Positions 1 to 18,158 of a stretch of 64,000 bases of DNA are shown piece after piece. Each line of letters begins with the position of its first letter. Within the stretch, counting starts at the first letter, position 1. The stretch is from Triglochin maritima. Lineage: Eukaryota > Streptophyta > Magnoliopsida > Alismatales > Juncaginaceae. Where the stretch lies: the NCBI GenBank assembly GCA_963682175.1, contig OY821779.1:6956501-7020500 (forward strand), read 5' to 3'. The position numbers were made by a program, and so were the translations under genes. The notes beneath the pieces are model-generated. The model was not told the DNA's origin, ran no database searches, and saw only the letters and a list, made by a program, of their open reading frames with translations.

Positions 1-310
1 AGAATACATATGGAATACAAATTTAAATTTGCAAACCATTTTACTTGTATCCGTACAATTTACTTTATGATTATTCTTCCAATTGTGATAATCCCTAAAT
101 GAAAATTGCATTTTTAGTGCTATGAACTTTTACGTATTAAGTACTCTGCCTTTTGAGCTATACCTATAAGTCCATAACTCTTATAGTTATCAACTTATAC
201 TTTGCTATCCAATAGTTAGATTTTTTTTAAAAAGCATTCAATGCAATTCTCTTGAAAGGCTTCAGATTGCGACACTCTTTTGTTCTGACTTTTATTCCAA
301 CCTGCTATAG

Positions 311-4557
<4,247 letters not shown>

Positions 4558-6777
4558 TTGAAGAGGTGAGAAGTTCTGTAATTAAGCCGTGTTGTCCCTT
4601 TTTGTTTCTTCATGGTGTTCTTTCATCTGCCAGGACTTGTTGGATGTAAGTAGAGATAAATTTGGGAAGTTCGATATGTGCTTCGATTTCATTGGGGAGA
4701 CCTCTTTCTTGTTTTTACCTTTTCTACTAGGAAAATATTTCGGGGGGAACAAGAGTTATTGTACAGAATATCTGAGATATTTGATCCATCTATAAACCTG
4801 AAAATTATCACTAAGATGGATGCTTTGATTTTGGAGCACCACTTTTGTTCTTCCATGGAAGAGGAATAGAAATTTATTTTTAATTGCATGGTTCAGATTG
4901 TATGCCAATTGCAGTTGTAAGAGGGAGGCGTTTGCTTTGGAGTGTTTTTTTTGGAAGTTAAGCCCGGTTTCACCCAAATATATTGCATAAAGAAGTCAAT
5001 ACCGTGAATGTCGACTATTTTTGAAATATCACATGTGAGTACACAACTTACACAACTCTGGAAACCCCCGAAAAATTTAACATACTCCACTTCACCAAGC
5101 TAGATAATCGAAAAATCTGCCAAATGTTCCAGATATCAAAACAATTGGAACATTTGATAGTGAAATTCACAAGGTTAAACAGGCCAGAACTCTGAGCAAA
5201 AAGAGCTATATTCAAAGACTTACCATCAGCTTGTGAACTATTTATAAGCAGTTATAAGCAGAGCATATTTACAGCGATAAAAATCTGTGTTCAAACTGAC
5301 AGGTATATGCGTCATTGTTCTGACAAATTTGTGAACTACACGCACCAAGTGAACCATAGTTGGTTCTCAAGAACAACTCGTGGTTTTTAAATAAATTTAA
5401 CTTATGTGAGTTAAGTTCATCTCTATAATTAACTAAAAATTAAACACTTCGATTAACAAAAATCAAGGAACTATACTTGCTTTGTTATGTCGTCTTAGAA
5501 TAACTTGGTTCATGTTATTCATAATTTTTAGAATTCATCTCGGTGTTTTTTACTAGGCTTTTTTATTGCAAACATAATCAGTTATATATTCCATTAAGCT
5601 TATGTAAGGTTTATTTACAATAACAAATGGTTATTAGGACGTTATTTATATAAAAGAAAGTTAATAGTTTGGTGGTTCTATGAAAGACACAAAGTAAAAA
5701 CAACAGCCAGAATTACTGCGCAACAACATTACCAAGTTGCAAAAGTCTGAACTTATACGGAAACAAAACATAAAGATTAAAAACATGAAGCTGAAACGAT
5801 AAACTAAAAAAAACTGAGAAAACACATATTACTTGGGATGTCTTAGAAAATCCTTGGCCTCTTTGAACTTGCTTCAGGTGGAGAGAAATCTCGATAAGTG
5901 GCAGGGTGAATCATTTTGCCCTGCCAAATAGAGACACTTACTATTCGCAGAAATTTAGAATCATAGATCACTATTTACCTTAATAATATTCAGACAGTTC
6001 TTTCTTCTATTTCCAGACACTCAATTTCACATGGTTGACAATTGAGATTGAAAAACGCAATGAAGTTTACGAGGATCATAACTGCTGTTGTACATCACCC
6101 CAAACTTTTTTTTATTGCTTTCTAGGCTAATTCGTGTTACAATATAATAGCCCATAGTCCCATTAGCATTGGAGTCGGAACAAATGTCACTCACAAGGTT
6201 GAGTTCCCTTTAAAATGAAGGAACTACTAACACACATGATAAGTTGATAACCCATCATGAAGGAACTCAGGCTTGTTGTACTACTAACACAGATGATAAT
6301 CTAACATGAAAATTAACGACGTACAATAACATAATTGGCAGACCCTGTGAGTATTTAGAGAATATCCGAAACAACATTTGGGGGAAGAATTTTCACCATA
6401 TATAGAGTATAGGCTGTTATTATAGCTAGATCAACTTGTATCAAGCAAAAAACATAACAAGCATGATAATTTAGTAGTTCTCTATCACATAGTAAAACAC
6501 AAGAGTGAGAATTGTTGTGCAGCAAAATTACCAATATCATCAGAATTTACTTATATTTTGAATGATGTTCGTATCTAGAAATTTTGAAAAACCGTTATCA
6601 TCAGAAACTAAATTAGGATATTCAATTCCTTCAAATTTCAAATTTGGAAATGTATACAAACTGGATAATCCAAAGTCCATTTACACCCTTACAACATTCT
6701 GTTATGGAAGCTGGAAAACAACTGAATATAGGAGAAAAGAAGGTGATGGAAGAGTTGTTTATGTTTGTCCTAAGCAT
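4558..6777. other. intergenic, between ARFB1A and ENH1 3' ends
   Basis: The two genes converge here, so the stretch should hold both 3' UTRs and poly(A) regions. It is AT-rich, with no open frame that looks like a gene, no RNA gene and no clear terminal-repeat element. Confidence 0.6.
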
Positions 6778-9700
6778 CTATTGTAGACCATAAACAAGCA
6801 ACGCAGCAACACCAGCAATCCCTGCGACTAAGCCAACAATAACGCCTATCGGCGGTAATCCACCACCAATTGCTTTACCAGTGTTCACATCATATTGTGC
6901 AAATCGCTTCTTGGGTGCAGCACATTGAGGACAGGCATAGGTATCAGGCTGCAAAAATGAACAAAAATTATAACAAAAAATGATGTTAAGAGTGAAGACT
7001 TTGAGCTATGATATAGATCTTAGTCACATTCTCCATTAGCACGTAAGTTCCTGTATAACTTATTTTAACTTAAAATTAGACTCTTCAGAAGCAATCACTG
7101 TTAGATCCCTAACCTAGGGTTAGTGGACTAATGATGGTTAGGGTTGGTTTGCATGGGGAAGTGGGGTGGCAGGTGTTTGCATGGGAAGGGGAAGAGGTGT
7201 TGTACTGTAGCTCCGAGTTTAATAAAGCATTTTCTCTCCTTCTTCCTTCTTCCTCTTTCATCTCCTTCTCATTTCTTCTTCCTCCTTTCTCACCAAACAC
7301 ACACACCTTCTTCCTCAGTCACCCAAGCCCAGGCGGAGGAGGCTGCGTCGGCGTGAGGTGCGAAGCGGTCCAGGCAGGGAGGCGCGGAGTTGAGCGCACG
7401 AGGAGATCACCGGAGGCGACGTGCGCGAGCGGAGCTCCGGCGTTTTCGTCGTTGCTTTTGAGGTATGCCGCTCTCTAGTGTGGTTTGTTGTTGACACTCA
7501 TGAGAGGGTCGTGTTGGTCGGTCGGAGGAGGTCGGAGGCCTCTCCGACGTCGCGTTTGGGCGAAGAAACCTCGGCTGGCGCGAGGTTGAAGACGACCGGG
7601 CGGTCGACCGGTCCTTGGACGGTCGACCGAATGCATGTATATCTTTACTGTCTGTTGCGTTTCGGTCGACCGAGGTCTTGTGTTCGGTCGACCGGAACTT
7701 AAATATATTGGTTTATGTTGCATGATGTTCGGACCTTGGAGTATGTTCGGTCGACCGTTATATGACGTAGAATATAGGTTGACCCTAACTGCTGTCGGTC
7801 GACCGAGACCCCTGAGTCGGTCGACCGATGGAATAAAATGTTGTAGAAGTTGTACTGTTAGTTTTCGGTCGACCGGGACCTGAGTCGGTCGACCGATAGA
7901 CTGGATTGTAATGTTGACCAAACTCCGGATTTTGACCTCGTTCGGTCGACCGGTTTTAGACCTTCGGTAGACCGTTTGGGGGATTGTGTTCTGTACGCAG
8001 CGGTAGACCGTGTTAGGGACGGTCGACCGATTCCTTTCTGGAAACGGTCGACCGAGTCACCTTTTACGGTCGACCGTTTGGGCCCAGAACAGAATTCCAG
8101 GTTCCCTTTTGAATGCCAACTTTGTCCACGGAAACCCGTGTCCTCGCCTTGTGCGTGAGCCGGGAGGTGACGGTGGGCGCGTGATGCGTGCCTGCCCAGG
8201 GACCGCCGTTGGGAAGAGTGTGGGTGTTCGGGACGCATCAGTTCCAGGTATGGAGCGTGACAAATGTGATGTATTGATTGGACTTTTGTAGTATAGCAGG
8301 CCTGAGGGATCGCGGATCCCAGTGTTGATGTTGTGCGGGCACGCAACTGGCGTTGGGTGAGGTGACTACCGGCCCACGGGCTACGGAGGTCGCTGCCCTG
8401 CTTTTATAGCGGCGCGGTTGGTGTTTGCGGCTCGAGGAGCCTGATGACCTGGCAGACTTCGGTCTGGTTTTGTCCGATGCTGTGCCGGATTGTTGTGATG
8501 GACCACCGATGTTGTGCCGGTGATGCCGCCGAGGTTGTGCCGGCGATGGTGATTGTTGAGCCGAGGCTGTTCCGGCTATGTTGTTTTCCTCGGCTGGGCA
8601 CCTACCGAGATGTTGTTGTTATACCTTCCGGGCGACGGCCCCGTTGGTCCCTGTGGCTCCGACCACTGAGATTTGCAGATCTGTATTCTATCGGCCCGCA
8701 GGCGTGACAGAGGCTCCCTGCCGAACCCTTGAGTAGTGTAGCTGCGTGTGGGGGGTGCGATGTCGCGTGCTGTAAGACTGCATGTGCCTGCAGTAGGTCT
8801 CCTCGGGAGACTCGTTGTTGATTGTCGGACTGATGTTATGTTTTACCCTTCGGGGGAACTGTTTTCCATTTCTGTCGATGTCATGACATGCTACTAGTAT
8901 GATAGGTTCATTGTGTAATGCATGCATATATAGGTGAGTTGGCATACGGGGTTTCCTTCTGGAAACTCAGGCATTGTTGTTATATATTTTCAGGACCGCA
9001 GTAGGTCCAGTGGGGTGGTGATCGGCGGGCGCGCGCGTTTGGAGTCGGATCCTCTAGTCAGACCACTGAGGTCCACATGATTACGTTATCTTCCCTTGTC
9101 TTTTGTTGTAATCATGTATTCATTTTGGCAAACTCTGATGTATTATGGTGCACCGCTTATTTGTTTATGAGAAGTGACAGTCCCGTCTTGACTATTGTGT
9201 TCTTTGTCTTGATTATGAATTTTTAAATTTTCCGCTGTTTCGGGATGTTACAATCACTATAAAACCTTCAGAATTATGTTTTGCGTCACATAAAACTCTA
9301 GAAAGTTAAAACAAAAGATTCACCAAATAAAAGTAGACAAGAAGCTATGAATCTACGATTCACAATGAACCGTAGTATTCCATTTCGGAACTTTATATGT
9401 TATTAAGAATTTTAGATTTGCAAGTTGCAGTTCTGAATTCAAATAAGAACGAAAAGTAGGCTTACCTGTTCTTCAAATGGTTTTGGGAGGAAGTAAATGA
9501 ATCCACAATCTAGACATATGTGAGTTGCTCTGGCCTGCAAATAGAGAAAGTAGAGCAGAATAGCAGATTAACCAAGCATTCGAAAGAAACTAAAGAACAC
9601 ATCCTCCTTTTGTCACTAGTATGTACAAGGAGATCTTGCCTTTTGAGCCTCAGTTAATGTTCGACCAAAGCGAGGAGGAGCTGGCCTCTTCGGCAATCGC

Positions 9701-11537
9701 TTGACGTCCACGTCCACTCCTCTGCGTATTGGTAGACGAATATTAAAAATAATATCAAGCATAAGGTTTATGCCCGATAAAAAGAATGCTTTGATACCAT
9801 TACAATAGATATTCAACTCAATCAAAGTCCTAATTCTAAATCAGTTGAAAACCTTACTGTTCCTTTGCATAGATATTAGAATATAGAATGTGCTTATCTT
9901 ATTGTACACATTGGCGCCTCCCTAGGCTGATCAACCTTCTTATTTGTGGCATAGATTCATACCTTGAATAAATTCATTTTAATCACAGCGCAACAAAGCC
10001 CACCATGGAGGATAGTTTGTGCCTCTCTTGTTTGTCATTTGCTACTATATTACTATTAGGCAAAAGTATTTTAGATTTTAAGTAGCATTGGAATCCTAGA
10101 TGTTGTCATGTGGTTGGTAGGAGGATTTAACTAAATCATGATGATGAAATGGTGATAGAAATTCATCATAACTCCGGTAAAAGTTTAAACAATTCCATAA
10201 GCAAAACTCGCCTACCTGCTCACAACAAAGTAGACAGAATCGGGCTTTGCTTGGATTGCAGTTTTGGTGAAGCCTAGTTTATCTGCCGGCCATAGCTCAT
10301 CACCAAAAAAACTGCTTGTATATAACACCTGATCTCCAGACTTTAGCCCGGCTCTTGCTGCATTTCCACCGCCATCTACTGCCTAACAGAGAAAAAATAG
10401 AAATACCTCTGCTGAATTTCAGGTGACAAAAGGAAAAACAGATTTCATTTTCTACTAGTGTTAGTGCTTCCACATTTAAACTTAAGCTAGTCTTCATATC
10501 ACTTATTAACATGACTTAGATAAGATAATGTAATCCATATCTCTAACTAAAGCTTATACAAAGTCCACTATTAGATAATAGTCCCACATCGGTTAAAATG
10601 AAGACTTTCTCCTGGGTTATAAGTTGTAAGGTCCCTCACTTGTTGTTAATTGATTTTGAGTTGAATAGTCGTACTTCAATAACATGATCCAACTGAAAAG
10701 GAGCAAAGGCGAAATGTGGAACAAACTCACTGTGACGACAACACCACCGCCAGGCTTCTGTCCCAGGGTGAGACCCAGTGGCTTGTCAACCTCAACCTCA
10801 ATGCTCTTCGACGTCCTAGCAGTCCTCGCACTGACCTGAAGCCCTCTCCTTCCCTTCTCACTGGCCCTCAAACCTTGAACCCGTCTTCCGACAACCAGAG
10901 ACAATCCATGAAATGCGGATTTCTGCACCAAAACGACAACATTAAGGGTGACATATTCAAAATGGAATTCTATTCCATGTGAGTTTCAAACTTATTTGAA
11001 CATTCAAATTTCTTCAACTTGATAGGAGTTTCAAGCATTATCACTCCTAATGAAGGGTGTGATCGGTAGGAAGTGGAGGGAAGTATATTACTCCACTTGT
11101 TTTAGAGTGTAAGTAATTAAAGATCTCACTCTAAGAACGTACTTTTAAGTTGTGGTTCCCCACCAGGAACTCGAATTCCATATTTAGTAAGTTATCGTTA
11201 TTTATTAATCACGCAGAAGTCATTTCATAAGTCCAATTCGTCACTACTTACTTCCCGACCACCAATCACACCCTAAATTTTTTAACATAAGCAATATATT
11301 TTGGTAAAATATACATGATTTTTGCATTGTATTCAACCTTTTATAGAGTAACTCTGTACGGCAGAAAGATATGTAACATATCATGTTTTTTAAACTCAAA
11401 TTGCGTGTAAAATAGCGTGGACTCACCTGGGTTTTAGCCTGAGAGAGAAATGACGGTGGTTTGTGGGTGATCTGGGTTGCTGTGATCCTGCAAGATGGGC
11501 TGGTTAGAGAGCAAGCAGAGGTGGCTGAGGAAGCCAT
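6778..11537 (-). CDS. ENH1: ENH1-like plastid protein with PDZ and rubredoxin domains
   Basis: Six exons read on the minus strand: 11427-11537, 10731-10922, 10216-10382, 9640-9721, 9466-9534 and 6778-6948, giving about 263 residues. The N-terminus (MASSATSACSLTSPSC, Ser/Thr-rich) looks like a plastid transit peptide. A PDZ-like domain follows (VEVDKPLGLTLGQKPGGGVVV, then AARAGLKSGDQVLYTSSFFGDELWP). A rubredoxin fold follows with the iron ligands in CLDCG and CPQCAAPKKRF. The protein ends in one hydrophobic helix (GLPPIGVIVGLVAGIAGVAA), so it is probably membrane-anchored. This architecture is that of Arabidopsis ENH1, linked by name to the sos3 salt-stress background; role by family only. The fourth intron has a GC donor (AAAAG|GCAAG). 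The last intron is swollen by a 2.15-kb solo LTR. Exons look intact. The SYP61 gene lies upstream on the same strand. Confidence 0.93.
7099..9252. mobile_element. 2154-bp solo LTR in the last ENH1 intron
   Basis: The block begins TGTTAGATCCC and ends GGGATGTTACA, so it has TG...CA ends. It is flanked by the exact 5-bp duplication ATCAC (7094-7098 and 9253-9257). It is far more GC-rich than the intron around it. No gag or pol motif appears in any frame, and no second copy of the ends lies inside, so it fits a solo LTR left by recombination. Its size would suit a long-LTR Gypsy or Copia family; which one cannot be decided. Thirteen copies of CGGTCGACCG sit between 7601 and 8077. Orientation is not established. 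Confidence 0.82.
7601..8077. promoter_or_regulatory. cluster of 13 CGGTCGACCG palindromes
   Basis: Perfect 10-bp palindromes start at 7601, 7620, 7663, 7685, 7748, 7796, 7818, 7866, 7886, 7943, 8020, 8045 and 8068. One-base variants (CGGTAGACCG and similar) lie between them. Spacing is irregular and the intervening sequence is not repeated, so this is a clustered site rather than a tandem array. The same palindrome is clustered in the LTRs at 28.8, 32.6 and 59.3 kb. Binding by a protein is inferred only. Confidence 0.7.
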
Positions 11538-12194
11538 GGGAGGGAGGAAGTAAGATGGTGTAGTAGTGGCATTGGGAATGAAGATGAAGAAGATGAAAAG
11601 GAGATTGGTGTGTGGACAACTTGTGGTCGTGAGAGAGTTTACATGGATATGACACTCCCACCAACACCAATGGTTAATCTGTCATTAAATTTGTTTATGT
11701 TATGGTAGTTGTTGGTATGTTGGTGCTTTGATGGTAGTATTATATTCAAATTTGTATTTTTTTTATGACTATGAATTTCTGGGTATCATAACATTAGGGG
11801 TATTTTTGTGTGCACAATAATAGATTAATTTCAAAACATGAGAGTATGTCAATTGCACTATACCAAGGGTGCAATGTTTGTATAGTTTTGAAATGATACA
11901 AACTTGTAGGTTGTAACTGGTTTGTGCTAAACATCACATTCGTGTAGTGGAAATTAAGTTGGACATATATGCCAATGCCTAGACGGAGTTATAATCCTTT
12001 TGCTCCATGCTGAGATGTTCTAACTAAATCCATAATAGCCAGGTCCTGTTGTTTTTTTCAACTTTAATTTCTACCTGATAACTAAATCCATAATTGAGAT
12101 TGACACTCAATCAGACCCAAATTCCAACCATATCCGACCTCTGTTTTGATCCAAATTTTCACGTAAAAATATAGGTTTAAGAGTGTAGTAGGAT

Positions 12195-12375
12195 ACAACA
12201 AAAAATTAGGGAAAAAAACGTCGAATGTGTGTTAAATAATGAGTTTTTGAAGTTCAAGAGGGCAAAGTGTTACAAAATTAAAATTCAGGGGAGGTAACTG
12301 TTAACTTTGAAACTTCATGGGGGTAAAATGATACCAAAACATAGTTCAGGGGGGCAAACCGTAATTAACCCATAT
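12195..12375. mobile_element. partial MITE related to the SEC23-intron MITE
   Basis: The phrases AAGTTCAAGAGGGCAAAGTG, ATAGTTCAGGGGGGCAAACC and GTAATTAACCC match the style of the right arm of the element at 46643-47195 (ATAGTTGAGAGGGACAAATT, GTAATTTACCC). No matching left arm was found, so it is taken as truncated. Confidence 0.4.
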
Positions 12376-12467
12376 ACAAAATAAAAAGTACCTTCGTATC
12401 CCAAATTTAAGTACAAATATATGCATTCCATAAACTGAGATGTCAAGGGAAACTCAAAACCAAACAT

Positions 12468-12617
12468 GTGGTATCAACTCGATTAAATTGGATTTTGCAA
12501 CATAATGGCAGAATATATGTGGTATCAACTCGACTAAATTGGATTTTGCAACATAATGGCAGAACATATGTGGTATCAACTCGTTTAAATTGGATTTTGC
12601 AACATAATGGCAGAATT
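12468..12617. repeat. three tandem copies of a 51-bp unit
   Basis: Units begin at 12468, 12519 and 12570 with GTGGTATCAACTCG and share ATTGGATTTTGCAACATAAT. They differ by only a few bases. The period is a multiple of three, so both strands happen to stay open across it. There is no sign that it is coding. Confidence 0.85.
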
Positions 12618-13079
12618 TGGAGTTGTCTTAAGTGGAATTGGCATGGCATTGCTTCAGTGATAAGGAAGCCTGTATCATGCTTCAAGTGCAACTCCCCGTA
12701 ACTCGTCTCCAAATCACAAAAAATCAACCATTTCAGTGTCAGATATAGGTGTTAGAGAAAAAAGCATATGATACATCATTAAGGAAATATTTATAATAAT
12801 TCTGTAGTTTTTCGAGCCCTCCTGCTCCCTCAGAATCCAAGGTCTTCTCTCAACACGATGCACAAGAGTAAACAAAGTAAAACTAGTTACAAACAAATAA
12901 AACATTTAGAATCCTATTCTCTTAAAGGGTGGCCCCACATGTACACGAATCCAGAATCCCTTAACTCCATCCAATGAGTGAAAGAGAATGCAGGCAGAGT
13001 CCTACAGTCCTCTGTAAGAGCAGCAAAATATTTCAGTCGGTTAATGTGTGCACTTAACAAAAATTAATAGCCTTTTTAC

Positions 13080-16000
13080 CTATGTAAAGAAGACCAAAAC
13101 AAAAAGAATGATAAACAGAACTATGAGAAATGCTATCATCATAAGCTGTCCCTTTATACTTGCTTTCTTCATGACCATGGCCACCTTTTTCTGCAACAAA
13201 GGAAATGGCACCATCATTAAATCTGATGAAAACCTTACCATGTGGAAGAAGAGAAACAAATTGATTACGAACAAAATATTACAGTCATGCTTAAGATTTA
13301 TGCGTGTAATGCAAGTTCCTCTTCACCGATTCATCATCACAGCAGAAAAAAACTTACACGGAAATATTATATGTGAACATTTAGGTGTTCCACAACTGAA
13401 AATTACATTCACTTGAAATCCAAAAGACCCAAACTGACATGTTCTTTTAAGTGCATTTGGATGCAACAGTATTTAGTATATACCTCACTTTTGGTTTTAA
13501 AAGTATTAATATTTAGACGATTTCCCTCAACAATTTCCAAATCCTTCATAAATTTTGAAAGCACGTTTACCAGAAAAAGTTATCAGGCATGTGGAAAATG
13601 GAGACCTTGAAAACCCGTACAACTTCATCTTATCTTACTTCAGTTGTGATCATACTTACATTCTTATATATTTTTATGATTGGCATATGATTTTACTATC
13701 CCAAGTCAGAATAAGATTGTCGATAAAAAATGTTCTACGAAAAATTGCCTGGTGACCATCACTTGAAACTTGAAAGTTAAATGTTTACTCAAACAAGGGA
13801 AACAAATAAAATAGTTTGCAAGTGTTGGAATTTCAAATTATCATTTGAATGATCTTTGAAATTTGCAAATGAATGTGTTTAAACACAATCCTAGAGTATT
13901 CTAGATTACCACTCTCATATTGTGAGAATTAAAATTCTTGTAATTTATAGAAGCATGTAGTAAAAGCCCAATTTCCTACTAGATATTAAAACCAGTCAAC
14001 CAGTTGATTTTGGTCCAGGTAATAAGATAAACATTACGAACAAGGGACCAGTCAGTATTAGAGCAGTGGCTAGTGCATGTTACCTCTGTAAAGGCAAGGA
14101 TACCAACCTGAACAAAATCAAGTCTGTTGGAAGTAGTCTCCATTTCTGAACCCAAATCTTCTAAAATTTTATCCTGTTTTGCCATGAATGAAGTGTTATT
14201 ACTGTTTCCATGACTGGGTGAACCAGAAACAAATATAATATCAAATCAAGTTAGGAAACTAAAGCAAATAAGCCATCTCAAATATATCGATAAACAATAT
14301 TTTATCTTTAGGTAGCTCAAAATCAACATAGAAAATGCTAATCAAGGAGATCATGTCATCAGACTACTAACCAAAATGGAAAATAAAGAAATTGAAGCTT
14401 TTAAGGAAGTTGTCACAGGTCTGAAAAACAATCTTAAAAAAACATCCAGGAAAAATAATTCTAAAAAAACTAATGATAAGAATATGGATGTGGTTCTACA
14501 TACAATTGTCCTGGGTCTGCAATATAATCCTAACAAAAGGTAGGTTTGTTTGCAGAAGCAGAGAATGCCATCATGCACTGAAGGAATTACAACCATGACT
14601 GTGAGCAACGAGACACTATAGTGCTGCATAGAGATTAGTTACCATATGAACCAAGTGGAAATGGGAGGAGCACAGAAGGAATAAGAAAAGTGGCAAGTGA
14701 AAAAAATCATCAAACAAAAATACCATCCTTATAATGGATTTACATATTACCTCTCATTATAGAATTCAAACATGCTTGTTCCTTATTTATATAGTTTTAG
14801 ATTTGCTAGTTCAACATAAGATACTAAAAAGAATACCCTACGTAAGACAGCCCTGTCCACCCAGCAATGACCAATGGATTTTATGCACGAGTTTGATACT
14901 AAGTCGCTGGAAGAAGATTGATGATTTTGTTAATACATTGTCCCACTTCACTGGTAAAAGAAAACATCCAAGTTCAAACCTATAAAAACTCGTCCTATGA
15001 ATCCAATATAATGTAAAGTTTGGATAAAGTGGTCTTTATGACAATAATATTGACCAGAATAATAAAATGAACTGGTTAAGAAAGTATGGAGTGTAAAACA
15101 GGCAATACAAGAAATTAAAATCACCCTGCTAAACGTAACCCACTTCCATAGGCATCATTGAAATGAAGAATAATCAATGTGCCCCAGATGACAGGGTCAT
15201 AGTTTTGCAAAGAAAAGTGTATGTAGGATTGCTTTCTTACTATAATAGTTTCAATACAGACACATCATTAAACATATGAATATCAAATGAATATGCTTTC
15301 ATACATATATTCCTCTTTCTCAGACTTTGACAAACAATAAGCAAGAAAGATATAAGTACACATAGAATCAAGTGAGACTTTCTCATCTAGACAGAAGATC
15401 TAAAAGATCCGCCCCACATGCCCCATAAATTTATATCCCTGAAAATCGTAACAAATTTAAATACAATAAATCATGTTTTCGACATAGTATGCAAACATAG
15501 CAATCCTAAAAAAGGCTTTATAAAGTCATCACTATGAAGATTCATGACTTAGTGTTAGAAAAATTTGTTCAATGATTACGAAAAAGCAAATGAACCACTA
15601 TGTTTTACCTGTCCTTGCAGCTCTTCATGTATGGTAAGACCCACACCTCCAATTCTTTGAACACTGGAGCTGAGCTCATCAAGCTCATTGTCTTGCTGCC
15701 TAAATCGTGTTAAAAAATATAACAAACTCAAGCTAGATGAAAATAATAACAATGACGCTGAGAAATGCACACTGCAAAAAGGTAAGCATAGCATATTTCT
15801 GGAGGAAGGGGAACATGACTCATTATCATTAACAAATTACTTAGAAAAGTACTCAAGCTATTTGTAATTCCCAGAAACCCAAAATATGGAATATTTAATT
15901 TGTGAGAACCAAGAGGCCCTAGGCTAAGATACAAGACAAAATTACCTGATAAGAAGCAACTGCCTGTCCGATTCTGAAGAAATGAAATCATCATCTTGTG

Positions 16001-18158
16001 CTGCATACGGACTGAAGTTTCCTCTTTGATCGTTTGGAAGCCGCATTAGCTCTTGGTGCATACTCTTTTTATCATGCTCCTTTCCAGTTTCTATAATTCG
16101 CCTCACAGTATTCACCTGAAACCATAACCACTTAAATCACAAAGTAAAGAAGAAGAAATGTCTTCAAACTTGCAAGCAAAGCCTACCTGGTTATGGGCTG
16201 CAAGGGTCCAGCTCCTCCTCTTTTCAAGCTCTTGTTCATCAATACGGTAATAAGTTGGATCTTTTGAAGCAACTGAGATTGCCTTATCCAGTTCATCTAC
16301 CTTCCCGTCAGAAAAGGGGATTCAAGAAGTCTATAGTTTCAACAAATTCATACTTATAGCAAGTAGAAATCTAAAATAGCTACGATTCTTCAGGAGATAG
16401 AAGTGATATTACATATATCCGCAATTCTAGTAAAACTCTATTTCATGTTCAGAAATTAATTATTTCATTTTTTGGCAGAACAGAGGTCTAAGTAAACAAT
16501 AAAACATTAAATTGGGAAGTTTCAAATAAAAAATGAATACATGATATAAAATATAAAACATCTTAAAGTTTCAAAACCACCAAATTGTTGAACATTGAAG
16601 TATTGAACTATATATGAGCACAAACTGGAAAAAGAAATGCTGTCCAAAATACCTGCCATTCAATACTTTTGCAACTGGCAAGAAGCTCTCTCTTCAAGTG
16701 GAGATATTCTCCAGTATTTGTCGGTGTCTTCTCCCATAAACGGAAAGATGACTGCAACTTATAAATCTGCAGATAATTCAGACAAAACCTTTTAAAATGA
16801 TTTGAGGATTATAGCAGAAAAATGTGTAAAAATTCAACTAAAAGGTAAAAACTAAGGAAATGCAGAAACACTTTCGTGTATAGCATTGCATATAATATGA
16901 CTTGAAATTTATAGGAGTCACACTTGAACAAACACACCTAAAATTAGGCAGAGTACCATAAAACATGATGAAGTTGATGCAAAGAAAAAACACGAGACCG
17001 TTAAGGCAAATTGATTGTATATATGAAGAGTTACAAACATAATCCAACTCATAGACCTCAGGTACTTCCCAAGACCCTCTGAATAACATCATGGGTATAT
17101 AACATTGTAAAACCATCGTGTCTGTAAGAAGAACAAAAACAAGTGAACGTCCACACAAAGTATAGATTTCGGGAGAATCATAAAAAAAGCATCTCTAGAA
17201 GTAATCAATAATTGATAAAGCATATCTGGTCCAACTTACATTGCAAATATGGTATACAAAATGCATATCAAAAGGTAGGAGTTTAAATCGGTGGAAACTT
17301 TTTTTTTGTTTGTCTTGCAAACATTTTTAGATGTGAAAAGTACATGTAAATCAAGCAAGAGCAAAAGCCAATATTTATATTTCACTTCAAAATATGTTTT
17401 AGTAATTATTTTACACACCAATTTTGTAGCAAACATGAAATGACAAAGAAGCATAACCAAGCCAACGCAAATTGATATTGGGCTCTAGATTTAAATGGAA
17501 TACCCCAAAAAGGGTCCTCATCGTGTAAACTATAATGACCAATTACATGTCTATTCAGACCTTGGTGTGGTGTGCCACTTGGTCATAGTTCAGTGGACCA
17601 ACTCATAGTGGACCTCTAAAAAAGTGGGCTTAAAATGCTCATTCAACTTGCTACTTGCTAGAGTAGCAAAACAACATTCCAATAGACTTCTACCACCTTT
17701 CTTGTCTGGTCATCGCTAGATCAAATTGGGGCATCACATAAATTGTTACATTACTCTTTACAAGATGAATCTTAGACAAGCAACTGGAAAAGGAACAAAG
17801 ATACATAATAACATAAAGTAAGTGAATGAATGGCAACACACAAACATTCTAGATTTGCATAGAAAACAGAAAAATTACATATCTGTTTAAGGGTAATGCA
17901 CAAACTTTCTTACAATACAACATGCAATACGTCCCTCTTTTTCGAAGAATTCCATAACAACATAGTTTGAAAATCATATATAAGAAGTACTAATGTAATT
18001 CCGTCGTAGTCCTAAGACAATCCTAACTAAATAACGAAGAGGGCAAATAAGAAAATTCCAAGATCAAAACATTTAGGTTAAGTAAGAACAAAAAAAAAAA
18101 GACTTACAGAATCCTGAATTTCCTCCTTAACAATGTAAAACGGATCCTGAGCCGACAT
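13080..18158 (-). CDS. SYP61: SYP61-like Qc-SNARE (syntaxin 6 family)
   Basis: SNARE of the trans-Golgi network and early endosome. Seven coding exons join in phase: 18108-18158, 16653-16766, 16187-16300, 15946-16115, 15609-15699, 14108-14173 and 13080-13190, about 238 residues (I recall about 245 in Arabidopsis). The N-terminal syntaxin-6-type helical region runs from MSAQDPFYIVKEEIQDS through VDELDKAISVASKDP. The Qc-SNARE helix runs from QDNELDELSSSVQRIGGVGL to NRLDFVQKKVAMVMKK, with the zero-layer glutamine in the EELQGQDKI stretch. A C-terminal membrane anchor follows (MMIAFLIVLFIILFVLVFF). The start sits in a typical exon 1. Upstream, a further intron in the 5' UTR is likely: donor near 18278 (GCTGTAAG), acceptor near 18168 (TTTTCGCAG). 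No break is seen. Confidence 0.95.

Larger units (their letters stand above)
11538..13079. other. intergenic, ENH1 upstream region and SYP61 3' flank
   Basis: This should hold the ENH1 promoter and 5' UTR (from 11538 rightward) and the SYP61 3' UTR. No extra gene is seen. It contains half of a MITE-like sequence near 12.2-12.37 kb and a three-copy 51-bp tandem repeat, listed separately. Confidence 0.55.

Noticed and set aside
7475..8346. Several open frames on both strands within the ENH1 intron
   Set aside because: They fall inside the GC-rich solo LTR, include repeated palindromes, and show no known domain.
10560..10700. GTCCCACATCGG block resembling TRIM or small LTR ends, in an ENH1 intron
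   Set aside because: The phrase is common in short plant LTR elements, but I could not find paired ends or a duplication, so no element is claimed.
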